The position numbers and the translations under genes were made by a program. Under the pieces are notes generated by a model. That model was not told the DNA's origin and did not search any database. It saw only the letters and a list, made by a program, of their open reading frames with translations. Below are positions 10,089 through 19,800 of a stretch of 64,000 bases of DNA, piece by piece (the first letter of the stretch is position 1; each line of letters begins with the position of its first letter). Origin of the DNA: Polaribacter butkevichii (GTDB lineage: Bacteria > Bacteroidota > Bacteroidia > Flavobacteriales > Flavobacteriaceae); the NCBI RefSeq assembly GCF_038024105.1, contig NZ_CP150661.1, positions 1,693,001-1,757,000 on the forward strand, read 5' to 3'.

Positions 10089-10096
10089 TATCTTTG
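10089..10096 (+). promoter_or_regulatory. Putative -7 box of the trkA promoter
   Basis: TATCTTTG matches the Bacteroidota TAnnTTTG consensus, 24 bases upstream of the trkA ATG. No clear -33 TTG at the right distance was seen, so this is tentative. Confidence 0.4.
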
Positions 10097-10119
10097 CCAA
10101 TTATCGCTATATTTAACAT

Positions 10120-11466
10120 ATGAAAATTATCATAGCTGGTGCAGGAGACGTAGGTTTCCACTTAGCTAAACTTCTTTCCTACGAATCTCAAGACACCTAT
10201 ATCATAGATTTTGATGGTGCAAAATTAGATTATCTAAATAGTCATTTAGATGTAATTACTAAAAAAGGAGATGCTACTTCCATTAAGTTATTAAAAGAAA
10301 TAGGTATCGATTCTGCAGATTTATTAATTGCTGTAACAGATAGTCAGAATACCAATTTCACAATATCTGTAATAGGAAAATCTTTAGGAGTCAAAAAGAC
10401 AATTGCACGAATAGATAATCCAGAGTTTTTAAATAATTGCGAAGTAGATTTTACCAAATTTGGTCTAGATTTTATGATTTCTCCGCAAGAATTAGCGGCT
10501 AATGAAATAAAAATGCTGCTAAACCAATCTTCTTTTAATGATACAGTTGCATTTGAAAGCGGAATTTTTAATGTTCTAGGAACGCCATTAACTTACAAAT
10601 CACCCATTGTAGATCTAACAGTAAAAGAAGCAAAACAAAAGTTTGCTGATGTAGATTTTATTACAATTGCCATTAAAAGACAAGGTGAATCTCAAACCAT
10701 TATTCCAAGAGGGAATACGGTATATGAAATAGGAGATCAAGTATATTTCTGTGTTCCTAACTATAGCATGAAAGACCTTTACCCTATAACCGGTAAGAAA
10801 CGACTCAATATTAAAAATGTAATGATTCTTGGAGGTGGTAGTATTGGAGAAAAAACTGCTAGAAAACTTTGTAAAGATAACTTTAGAGTAAAATTAATTG
10901 AAAAGAAAAAAGATAAAGCAGAATTATTAGCAGAGCAACTAAGTGATACACTAGTTATTAATGGTGATGGTAGAGATTTAGAATTATTAGAAGAAGAAAA
11001 TATTAGAGAAACAGATGCTTTTATTGCTGTTACAGGAAATTCTGAAACCAATATTATGTCTTGTTTAGTGGCAAAATCTAAAGGAGTAAAAAAAACAGTG
11101 GCTTTGGTTGAAAATATGGATTATATTGATATTTCTCAAACCATTGGTATTCAGTCCTTAATTAATAAAAAACTACTTGCTGCGAGTAATATTTTTAGAC
11201 ATATTAGAAAAGGTGAAATTTTAGATTTAGCCAATTTACATAATGTAGATGCAGAAGTTTTTGAATTTGAGGTTCAAAAAGGCGCTAAAGTAGCAGAACA
11301 CCCTATTAAAGATTTACGTTTTCCTAGAGAAGCTGTTTTTGGTGGATTAATTAGAAACGAAAAAGCAATTATGCCAACAGGAAATGTACAGTTTCAAATT
11401 GGTGATAAAGTAATTGTATTTTGTTTACCCGAAGCAATAAGTGGTGTAGAAAGATTATTTAAATAA
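10120..11466 (+). CDS. trkA: Trk potassium uptake regulator TrkA
   Basis: 448 residues, with two RCK modules as in full-length TrkA. Each has a Rossmann NAD-binding glycine motif (GAGDVGFHLAKLL at 7-19 and GGGSIGEKTARKL near 238), followed by TrkA-C domains near 150-220 and 375-448. It binds NAD(H) on the cytoplasmic face and gates the TrkH channel. It lies four bases upstream of trkH, so the two form an operon. There is nothing unusual about length or motifs. Confidence 0.95.
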   Translation: MKIIIAGAGDVGFHLAKLLSYESQDTYIIDFDGAKLDYLNSHLDVITKKGDATSIKLLKEIGIDSADLLIAVTDSQNTNFTISVIGKSLGVKKTIARIDNPEFLNNCEVDFTKFGLDFMISPQELAANEIKMLLNQSSFNDTVAFESGIFNVLGTPLTYKSPIVDLTVKEAKQKFADVDFITIAIKRQGESQTIIPRGNTVYEIGDQVYFCVPNYSMKDLYPITGKKRLNIKNVMILGGGSIGEKTARKLCKDNFRVKLIEKKKDKAELLAEQLSDTLVINGDGRDLELLEEENIRETDAFIAVTGNSETNIMSCLVAKSKGVKKTVALVENMDYIDISQTIGIQSLINKKLLAASNIFRHIRKGEILDLANLHNVDAEVFEFEVQKGAKVAEHPIKDLRFPREAVFGGLIRNEKAIMPTGNVQFQIGDKVIVFCLPEAISGVERLFK

Positions 11467-11470
11467 CAGT

Positions 11471-12970
11471 ATGGGATCTTTAAATACCAAAATAATATTT
11501 CGCTTTTTAGGTATCACTGCAATTCTAAATGGTTGCTTTATGTTTATTGCATATCCTTTTAGCGTTTATCATCATGAACATGCAAAATGGGGAATTTTAA
11601 ATGCAGGAATTGCTACAGTAACAATTGGACTTCTACTTTACTTTTTAAACAAGCCTAAAACTACAAATATTCATAAAAAAGAAGGCTACTTAATTGTAAC
11701 CCTTGGATGGTTGATTCTTTCTTTTACAGGTATGTTACCTTACTTATTCTCTGGTGCAATACCCAGTATTGCAGATGCATTTTTTGAAACAATTTCTGGC
11801 TATTCTACCACCGGATCATCTATCTTAACAGATATAGAAGCCATGCCAAAAGGAATTTTATTTTGGCGCAGTGCAACGCATTGGATTGGTGGTATGGGAA
11901 TCATTGTTCTTACCATTGCCATTCTTCCTCTTTTAGGTATTGGCGGAATGCAACTTTTTATGGCAGAAGCTCCAGGACCCTCTGCAGATAAATTGCATCC
12001 AAGAATTACAGATACAGCAAAGCGCTTGTATTTAATATATATAACTTTAACATTTGCTCAATTCTTTTTATTAAAAGTAGCAGGTATGACTTGGTTTGAT
12101 GCTATAAACCACGCAATGGCAACGATGAGTACAGGTGGTTTTTCAACAAAAAATAATAGTGTTGCCTTTTATAATAATTTACCGCTGGTACAATACATTA
12201 TTATCTTTTTTATGTTTGTAGCAGGAACAAATTTTGTACTAACCTACTTTGCATTAAAAGGGAAGATTAAGAAAGTTTTTGAAAGCGAAGAGTTTAAATA
12301 TTATTTTTGGGGAACTATAGGAGTTTCTACAATAATAGCACTTATAATTATATTTTTTCAAGACCCTAATTTACAAACAACCATTACTCATCCCATGGTT
12401 TTTGGTAAAGCAGAAAGCGCTATTAGACATTCTCTTTTTATGGTTATATCTGTAGTAACTACAACGGGCTTTGTAAGTGCCGATTTTACCATGTGGAATT
12501 TCTTTGCCACAGGTATTTTCTTTGCGTTATTTTTTACAGGTGGCTCTGCCGGTTCAACTAGTGGAGGAATTAAAATAGTAAGACATATTGTAATGCTTAA
12601 AAATAGTTTTCTAGAGTTTAAAAAAGCCTTACACCCAAATGCCATAATCCCCGTAAGATTAGACGGCAAAGCTGTACCACATACTATTGTATTTAACATC
12701 CTATCTTTTTTTATTATTTACATGCTTATATTTATTTTAGCCTCTGTAATACTAACCCTTTTGGGATTAGATTTTATGTCTGCTTTAGGTGCCGCAGCAT
12801 CTTCTTTAGGGAATATTGGTCCGGCAATAGGATCTGTAAGTCCTGTTGATAGTTATGCTCATTTATCTGATGCAGGAAAATGGTTTTGTTCTTTTTTAAT
12901 GCTAATTGGGCGTTTAGAACTTTTTACTGTCCTTATTTTATTTACTCCGTTCTTTTGGAGAAAAAATTAA
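11471..12970 (+). CDS. trkH: Trk potassium transporter membrane subunit TrkH
   Basis: A 499-residue inner-membrane protein with four M1-P-M2-type repeats. Selectivity-filter-like segments include SGYSTTGSSIL near 110, MSTGGFSTKN near 219, VTTTGFVSADF near 328 and SSLGNIGPAIGS near 448; the glycines at filter positions are present. It takes up K+ with TrkA. A hairpin terminator follows at 13015-13037. Confidence 0.95.
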   Translation: MGSLNTKIIFRFLGITAILNGCFMFIAYPFSVYHHEHAKWGILNAGIATVTIGLLLYFLNKPKTTNIHKKEGYLIVTLGWLILSFTGMLPYLFSGAIPSIADAFFETISGYSTTGSSILTDIEAMPKGILFWRSATHWIGGMGIIVLTIAILPLLGIGGMQLFMAEAPGPSADKLHPRITDTAKRLYLIYITLTFAQFFLLKVAGMTWFDAINHAMATMSTGGFSTKNNSVAFYNNLPLVQYIIIFFMFVAGTNFVLTYFALKGKIKKVFESEEFKYYFWGTIGVSTIIALIIIFFQDPNLQTTITHPMVFGKAESAIRHSLFMVISVVTTTGFVSADFTMWNFFATGIFFALFFTGGSAGSTSGGIKIVRHIVMLKNSFLEFKKALHPNAIIPVRLDGKAVPHTIVFNILSFFIIYMLIFILASVILTLLGLDFMSALGAAASSLGNIGPAIGSVSPVDSYAHLSDAGKWFCSFLMLIGRLELFTVLILFTPFFWRKN

Positions 12971-13014
12971 GTCAGCTACTTAACAAAAATTTACTAAAAT
13001 ATTTTTTATTTATT

Positions 13015-13037
13015 CGCCTCAATTTTGAGGCGTTTTT
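13015..13037 (+). terminator. Rho-independent terminator after trkAH
   Basis: CGCCTC and GAGGCG pair around an AATTTT loop, followed by five T. It separates the trk operon from the HprK-like gene that starts 39 bases downstream. Confidence 0.8.
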
Positions 13038-13075
13038 ATTTTATATAAATAATAAAATAGCTACATTTATTCTTT

Positions 13076-14215
13076 ATGAAAAAACAATCAAATTTCTTAT
13101 ATAAAACAGCCGAAGATAAAACTATTGTTTGGTTTGAAAACAATAATGAATATCTAATTTTAGAAAACACTACAGCAGATATTTTAAAACGATTAAGTGA
13201 AGGCAAATCCGTAGACGAAATTGCTCAAGCTTTATCTAAAAAATTATCCGTACCTGCAGATAAAACCATCGATTTTATACTCGATTTAGAAGAAAAATTT
13301 TACAAACAAAAAAAAGATAACAGATCTGAAATAATACACGATTATAGAGACCTTAAAACTCCAGAATCATTTGGTTATATAAAGTATTACAAAGTTAATA
13401 ACGTTATTTTTAAAGTATCATATTTAAGTGAAACTGAACTTTCTTTTGTACATCCAAAATTTGCACATTTAGTTATTGATGACAACATCAAATTTGACTA
13501 TGAATTTGACGTGTTTATAAATAATAGATTTATCTTTCTTCTTGTTGATAAAGAATTAATAGGATCATGGAATCGAAATGAGATTCACTATTTTCAAGGA
13601 AAATTTTCTATGCAATTTATTCAGAAAATTCATCAAAAGGAAGAAAATGAATGGATGGGAGTTTTTCATGCATCTGCCGTTAGTAATGAAAAAAAATCAA
13701 TTCTTTTTTTAGGTGATTCCGGTAACGGAAAAAGTACTTCTTTGGCACTTTTACAAGCAAATGGTTATACTTGTTTGGCTGATGACTTTGTACCTATAGA
13801 TGTTGATAAACAAGAGGTTTATAGTTTTCCTGCATCCATATCAATCAAAAAAAGCAGCCTAGAAACCTTGCTTCCTATTTATCCAGAATTAGCAACGACA
13901 GCTGAATATAATTTTAAGAGATTAAATAAAATTGTACGTTATTTAAAGCCCAATAACACCAATTACTTTAATCATTTACCCTGTAATGATTTGGTGTTTA
14001 TTAAGTATAAAAAAGATGCTGAATTAGTTTGTGAAAAAATTTCTAAAATTGATGCGTTTCAGCAATTAATTCCTGATTCTTGGATTTCACCAAAAATAGA
14101 AAATGCCCAAATATTCTTAGATTGGTTCAGTTCTCTAAATTGTTATCGTTTAACGTATTCTAAAAACGATGAAATGATTAAAACAGTTTCAAAAATATTT
14201 AATGATGAATTATAA
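13076..14215 (+). CDS. PqqD-like / HPr-kinase-like fusion protein
   Basis: 379 residues. The first 85 or so resemble a PqqD-type RiPP recognition domain (ILENTTADILKRLSEGKSVDEIA). The C-terminal half has a P-loop, LFLGDSGNGKST (about 210-221), and the ADDFVPID segment that follows in HPr kinase/phosphorylase-like proteins. HprK relatives without HPr occur in lasso-peptide clusters and in the 'HPr-rel-A' gene sets as peptide-modifying kinases. It overlaps the nucleotidyltransferase-like gene downstream by 14 bases. No precursor peptide or other RiPP enzyme is visible nearby, so the substrate is unknown. The kinase-like fold is confident; the role is inference. Confidence 0.75.
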   Translation: MKKQSNFLYKTAEDKTIVWFENNNEYLILENTTADILKRLSEGKSVDEIAQALSKKLSVPADKTIDFILDLEEKFYKQKKDNRSEIIHDYRDLKTPESFGYIKYYKVNNVIFKVSYLSETELSFVHPKFAHLVIDDNIKFDYEFDVFINNRFIFLLVDKELIGSWNRNEIHYFQGKFSMQFIQKIHQKEENEWMGVFHASAVSNEKKSILFLGDSGNGKSTSLALLQANGYTCLADDFVPIDVDKQEVYSFPASISIKKSSLETLLPIYPELATTAEYNFKRLNKIVRYLKPNNTNYFNHLPCNDLVFIKYKKDAELVCEKISKIDAFQQLIPDSWISPKIENAQIFLDWFSSLNCYRLTYSKNDEMIKTVSKIFNDEL

Positions 14216-15317
14216 AGAAACGCTGTTTTTTGTAGCGAAGTGTTTAACTATAAATCATGAAGAAAAAAATAAGGTTTTAATTGAAAAAGAATTAAAATCA
14301 GGCAACACAGATTGGGACTCTGTTGTAAAGGTTAGTACAGGGCATTTTGTTTTTCCTGCGTTATATTGCAATCTAAAAAGAGCTAACTTCCTTCACTATA
14401 TACCTGAAGAGTTGGTGAATTATATGATTCATATTACCGACTTAAATAGAGAAAGAAATCAGCAAATTATTGATCAAGCTAAAGAAATTAACGAGCTCCT
14501 TTTAAAGAATAACATTACACCTATCTTTTTAAAAGGTACAGGAAACCTACTTGAAGGTTTATATGAAGATATTGGAGAGAGGATGGTAGGTGATATTGAT
14601 TTTATATTTTCTAAAGAAGATTACTCGAAAGCTATTGAATTTTTGACTACAAACGGATATTCTAAAGTCATAGAAGATAATTATGATTTCCCTCAATTCA
14701 AACATTATTCAAGGTTACAAAAAGAGAATAGAATTGCCGCTATTGAAATTCATAAAGAATTATTAATTGAAAAATTTGCTCATGAATTTAACTATGACTT
14801 TATAAAAAGTGACTGCCAAATAATTAACACTATTAAAGTTATGAGTTATGAGAATCAATTGTCATTATCTATAATCGCAAAACAAATTAATGACGATGGA
14901 GTTCATTTTAAAAACATAGCTTTAAGAAATGCTTATGACGTTTTCCTTTTATCAAAAAAAACAATTGCTAAAAATGCTTTTTTTAAATTTTATACATTAA
15001 AAACCCCTTTAAACTGTTTTTTAGCTATTTGCCATACCACGTTTGGCTATTTAGACTCATTAGAATACATAAAAGACCAAGAAACTGATAAGTATTTAAA
15101 AATTTTCAATAAGCTTTTGATCAATAAATCTAAAAGGAATTTTAAAAACGAAATAAAAACTAAAGAGCTTTTTATAAAAAAAAGAATTTCAATTATTTAT
15201 AAATCTATTTTCGACAAAGAATATAGAACTTGGTTAATAAATAGAGTTACTGATAAAAAATGGCAAACCCAAAAACTTATTCAACTTGGTCTAAAAAAGC
15301 CTAAACCAAACTCTTAA
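14202..15317 (+). CDS. Nucleotidyltransferase family protein (NTP_transf_5-like)
   Basis: 371 residues. The FLKGTGNLLEGLY segment near 109 followed by GDIDFIF near 131 is the catalytic signature (Gly turn plus DxD) of the PF14907-type uncharacterised nucleotidyltransferases, and HKELL near 185 fits the third acidic/His strand. These proteins accompany HprK-related kinases and PqqD-like proteins in RiPP-type loci, which matches the coupled gene upstream. The last 17 bases overlap the convergent mpl gene. The C-terminal 90 residues are very basic. Confidence 0.75.
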   Translation: MMNYKETLFFVAKCLTINHEEKNKVLIEKELKSGNTDWDSVVKVSTGHFVFPALYCNLKRANFLHYIPEELVNYMIHITDLNRERNQQIIDQAKEINELLLKNNITPIFLKGTGNLLEGLYEDIGERMVGDIDFIFSKEDYSKAIEFLTTNGYSKVIEDNYDFPQFKHYSRLQKENRIAAIEIHKELLIEKFAHEFNYDFIKSDCQIINTIKVMSYENQLSLSIIAKQINDDGVHFKNIALRNAYDVFLLSKKTIAKNAFFKFYTLKTPLNCFLAICHTTFGYLDSLEYIKDQETDKYLKIFNKLLINKSKRNFKNEIKTKELFIKKRISIIYKSIFDKEYRTWLINRVTDKKWQTQKLIQLGLKKPKPNS

Positions 15318-16653
15318 CTTCATCAAAATCTAAACCTCCATAATTACCAGAACTCATTAAAACAACCGCTGTTTTCTCTAAATTCTGATTGAATAAAAAG
15401 TCTTTAAATTCAGAGGGATTTGTATAAATAACTAAGTCCTCTCTTTCAAAAGCATTTGCTATTTGTTGCGCTGTAACTTCTTCTAGTTGTTTAATTTTTA
15501 CGGCATGTGGTGAATAGAAAACCACCGCCTTATCAGCAGCATCTAATGCTCCTTTATATTCTGCTAAAAATTCTGCATTTAAACTAGAATACGTGTGCAA
15601 TTCTAAACAAGCCAAAACAGTTCTTTCGGCATATTGTTCTTTAACGGCTTTAGTTGTTGCTTCCACTTTACTTGGTGAATGTGCAAAATCTTTAAAAATA
15701 ACAGTGGAGTTATTTTCAACTATCTTTTCTAAACGTTTGCTTGCTCCTCTAAAACTAGCAATTGCTTCATAGAAATAATCTTCATCAACACCCATGTGTT
15801 GACAAATCCACTTTGCTCCTGCTAAATTCTGAAGATTGTGTTTTCCAAAAATTTCTAAAGGTAAATTCCCCTCTTCTGTTTCTAAATATGTAATTCCGTT
15901 TTCAATAAAATGTTTAGGCGTTGTGTACGGATATTTCTTAATATGATTTTCTGAAGATTCTACGACTTCTTTTACAATAGGGTCCTCTTCATTATACACC
16001 ATACTTCCTCCGTTTACCATAGAGTCTGTAAATATTTTAAACTGCTCTACATAGCCTTCAAATGTAGGAAACACATTAATGTGATCCCAAGCAATACCAC
16101 TTAACAACGCAATATTAGGTTTGTACAAATGAAATTTAGGGCGCATGTCTATAGGTGAACTCAAATATTCATCTCCTTCTAAAACAATAAAATCGTTTTC
16201 TTCTGTTAAATGTACCATGGTTTCAAACCCATCTAATTGCGCACCAACCATGTAATCTACTTCTTTTTCATGATAATTTAACACATGTAAAACCATAGAA
16301 GTTATAGTAGTTTTTCCGTGAGAACCACCAATTACAACACGCGTTTTATCTTTAGATTGTTCGTACAGAAACTCCGGATAAGAATATATTTTTAAACCTA
16401 ATTCTTGGGCTTTTAATAATTCTGGATTGTCTTTTTTGGCATGCATTCCTAAAATGATTGCATCTAATTCTGATGCTATTTTTTCTGGAAACCATCCAAA
16501 TTCTTCTGGCAATAATCCATATTTCTCTAAACGAGATTTAGAAGGATTGTGAATTGTATCATCAGAACCAGAAATTTGGTATCCTTTTTGGTGTAAAGCA
16601 ATTGCTAAGTTGTGCATGGCACTTCCGCCAATAGCAATAAAATGAATTTTCAT
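15301..16653 (-). CDS. mpl: UDP-N-acetylmuramate:L-Ala-gamma-D-Glu-meso-DAP ligase
   Basis: This murein-recycling ligase reattaches the freed tripeptide to UDP-MurNAc in the cytoplasm. Visible motifs are the N-terminal Rossmann-like IHFIAIGGSAMHNLA, the ATP P-loop GGSHGKTTITSM near 107, the DEYLSSPID segment and the C-terminal DFAHSPSKVEAT. I chose the ATG at 16653 (MKIHFIAIGG) over the upstream ATG at 16683, because the family starts there and the extra 10 residues are not conserved in type. The length of 450 is normal. It is convergent with, and slightly overlaps, the nucleotidyltransferase gene. Confidence 0.93.
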   Translation of the reverse strand: MKIHFIAIGGSAMHNLAIALHQKGYQISGSDDTIHNPSKSRLEKYGLLPEEFGWFPEKIASELDAIILGMHAKKDNPELLKAQELGLKIYSYPEFLYEQSKDKTRVVIGGSHGKTTITSMVLHVLNYHEKEVDYMVGAQLDGFETMVHLTEENDFIVLEGDEYLSSPIDMRPKFHLYKPNIALLSGIAWDHINVFPTFEGYVEQFKIFTDSMVNGGSMVYNEEDPIVKEVVESSENHIKKYPYTTPKHFIENGITYLETEEGNLPLEIFGKHNLQNLAGAKWICQHMGVDEDYFYEAIASFRGASKRLEKIVENNSTVIFKDFAHSPSKVEATTKAVKEQYAERTVLACLELHTYSSLNAEFLAEYKGALDAADKAVVFYSPHAVKIKQLEEVTAQQIANAFEREDLVIYTNPSEFKDFLFNQNLEKTAVVLMSSGNYGGLDFDEVKSLV

Positions 16654-16824
16654 CGAACAAAATTTAGAAAAGTAAAAATACAAAAGCTTTACACAATATA
16701 AAGTATCTTTATAACGAAACTCAATTAAAAAATGGTTTTACGCAGTGAAACAACCCGTTAACTAATTTTAAATTGTTTTATAGACCGATTTACACGTGCT
16801 TTGACAGCATTAAATCTTATGATT

Positions 16825-19800
16825 ATGAAAAAAATTACATCAACATTATTAATGATTATAGCATTCTCTTCCATTTCTAACGCACAAACTACCTTTGAGA
16901 ACCTTTGGTTACAAGTAGAAAAGTTAGAGATAGACAATTTACCTAAATCTGCCTTAGAAACTGTAGATAAAATCTATACCAAGGCAACCACAGAAAACAA
17001 TTCTGCTCAATTAATAAAAACGCTATTTTATAAAAGTAAATTTTCTTTAACCTTAGAAGAAGACGCACAATTAAAAGTGATAGAAAGTTTTAAAAAACAT
17101 ATTACTACCAGTAAATTTCCAACAAAAAATGTGTTAGAAAACATCTTAGCAAATCTGTATTGGCAATATTTTACACAAAACAGGTATAAATTTTACAACA
17201 GAACAAAAACTGAGGACAAAGTAAATGTTAATGATTTTAGAACTTGGGATTTAAATACATTGTTTAAGGAAATTAACTGTCATTTTGAAGCTTCTTTAGA
17301 AAATGCAGAAGCATTACAAACAACAGCTATTTATAAATATGTAGATATCTTACAAATTGAAAAAGACTCTAAAAAATACAGACCAACAGTCTATGATTTT
17401 CTTGCAAACAATGCATTAGAATTTTATAAATCTAACGAAACATCAATTGCATCGCCTGCATATAAATTTATTTTAGATGACTCCAGTTTTTTAAGTGATT
17501 ACAAAACATTTTCAAAATTAAAACTAACATCTAAAGATACCTTCTCATTACAATTTAATGCTCTAAAAATTTATCAGAAATTAATTCAATTTCATGCTAA
17601 AGAAAATAATTTAGATGCTTTGGTTGATGCGGATATTCATCGTTTAAACTTTGTAAATGAGCATGCTACTTTTCAGAATAAAGAGCCTATTTTTTTATCA
17701 ACTTTAAAATCATCTAAAAATATTTTTAATAAAAAAGAAGTTAGTGGTTTATATGCTTTTGAAACTGCAAAAATATATAGAGATCAAGCCAACGCTTACA
17801 CTACTACTAAAAATGAAAAAGATAGATTTAAAAATAAAGAGGCTATCGATATTTGCAATACCGTAATTAAACAATTCCCTAACAGTTTAGGCGCTAAAAA
17901 CTGTACAGTGCTTAAAAATCAAATTTTACAGAAGTCACTTTCTATTACTGCAGAGAAATACATCTCTATAGAGACAAACTCAAGGTTATTAGTGAACTAT
18001 AAAAATATTAATAAACTATTTTTTACTGCTTATAAAATTACAGACGCTCAATTACTTCAATTTAATAAAGTATATCAATTAGAAGAAAAAATAAAATTGA
18101 TAAACTCTTTAGAAAAAGTAATTAATTGGAATGCCAAACTAAGAAATGAAAAAGATTTTTTACAGCATCAAACAGAGGTAATTGTACCGAAGTTTAAAAA
18201 CGGAACTTACATTATTATTACTTCTGAAAATGAAGTTTTAAAAGAAGATGAAGTTTTTGGCTCTGCAGCTTTACAAGCAACAAATTTAAGTTTAGTAGAA
18301 AATAATTTTAACGATACTCATAACTATCAAATAGTAGATAGAGAAACGGGGAAACCTATTAAAAATGCCAAGATTCATATAAAAAATGAAAAGAGAAATA
18401 GAGGTGCTTTTATCAACAAAAACCTAATAACAGATAAAAATGGGTTTGCCTCTTTTAAAAGTAGTGAATTTTACAATAATGTGAAAATTACAGTAAAAAC
18501 AAAAAATGATAAAGCTTCTTTTGGTGATTATTATATTTCTGATGATGACAGAAAAAACTATAGAGATAACGGCAATCAACACGCAATAATTAAACCTTTT
18601 ATTTTTACGGATAGAAGTATTTACAGACCCGGACAAACGGTATTTTTTAAAGCAATTGTTATAAAAAAACAAGGCAATACATCTGATATTTTAAAAAATG
18701 AATATGTAGAAGTTGTTTTGTACGATGTTAATAATCAAGAAGTAAAATCGTTAGATTTAAAACTGAATGAATTTGGTTCTGTTGCTGGCGATTTTATTTT
18801 ACCTAATAATGGTTTAACAGGCAATTATACCATTAAAGTTAATGAAAGTTTAGAGAAAGATAGTAATGAGTATTATAAATATGACTACAACAATTCAACT
18901 ACAATTTCTGTAGAAGAATACAAAAGACCAAAATTTGAGACTGATTTTAAATCGGTAACCGAAAGTTATAAAATTAACGATTCTATTACTATAAATGGAT
19001 TTGCAAAAGCATTTTCTGGTGCAAATATTACAGATGCAACTGTAGTTTATCGCGTACATAGAAAAGTGCAATACCCAAGTTGGTATTATTGGCGAAGACC
19101 AAACCCTACTTCTAGTTCTCAAGAAATTACTCATGGAGAAAGTGTTACCAATAATAAAGGAGAATTTGAAATTATCTTTAAAGCAATTCCAGACGAAAGT
19201 GTTTCTAAAGAAAACCTACCTGTTTTTAGTTATGAAATAACTGCCGATGTTACCGATATAAATGGTGAGACTCACAGTGCTACAAGCGTTGTAAAAGTTG
19301 GTTATCACAGTTTAATTGCATCGATTTCTTTGGATGATAATATTGATAAAAATTCAACAAAAAATTCTTTAAAGGTTGATACAAAAAATTTAAATGACGA
19401 GTTTATTCCTGCAAAAGGAAGTATTAAAATTTATAAATTACAAGCACCTAAAAATGCTTTAAGACAAAGACCTTGGACTGCACCAGATTATCAAGATATT
19501 TCAGAAAACACATTTAGAACCTTGTTTCCTAATGATCCGTATTTAGAAAATGAAACTGATGAAAGAAATTGGGAAAAAGGAGCACTCGTTCATACCCTTA
19601 ATTTCGACACAGATAAAGCAAAAGAATTTGAACTTAAAAACATTAAAAATTGGGTTTCTGGACAATATATTGCCGTCTTAGAAAGTAAAGACAAATTCGG
19701 ACAAGAAGTAAAAGACGAACAAAGATTTGCTCTTTTTTCATCAAAAGAAAAACAAGTTGCAGACAATAAATTATTTGAGATAAATACAGATAAAACTTTT

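Noticed and set aside
12971..15317. A complete lasso-peptide cluster around the HprK-like gene
   Set aside because: No precursor with leader/core pattern, no transglutaminase-like protease and no asparagine-synthetase-like cyclase in the neighbourhood.
16801..16824. TTG at 16801 as start of the macroglobulin
   Set aside because: It would place eight extra residues before a complete signal peptide that starts at the ATG 16825.
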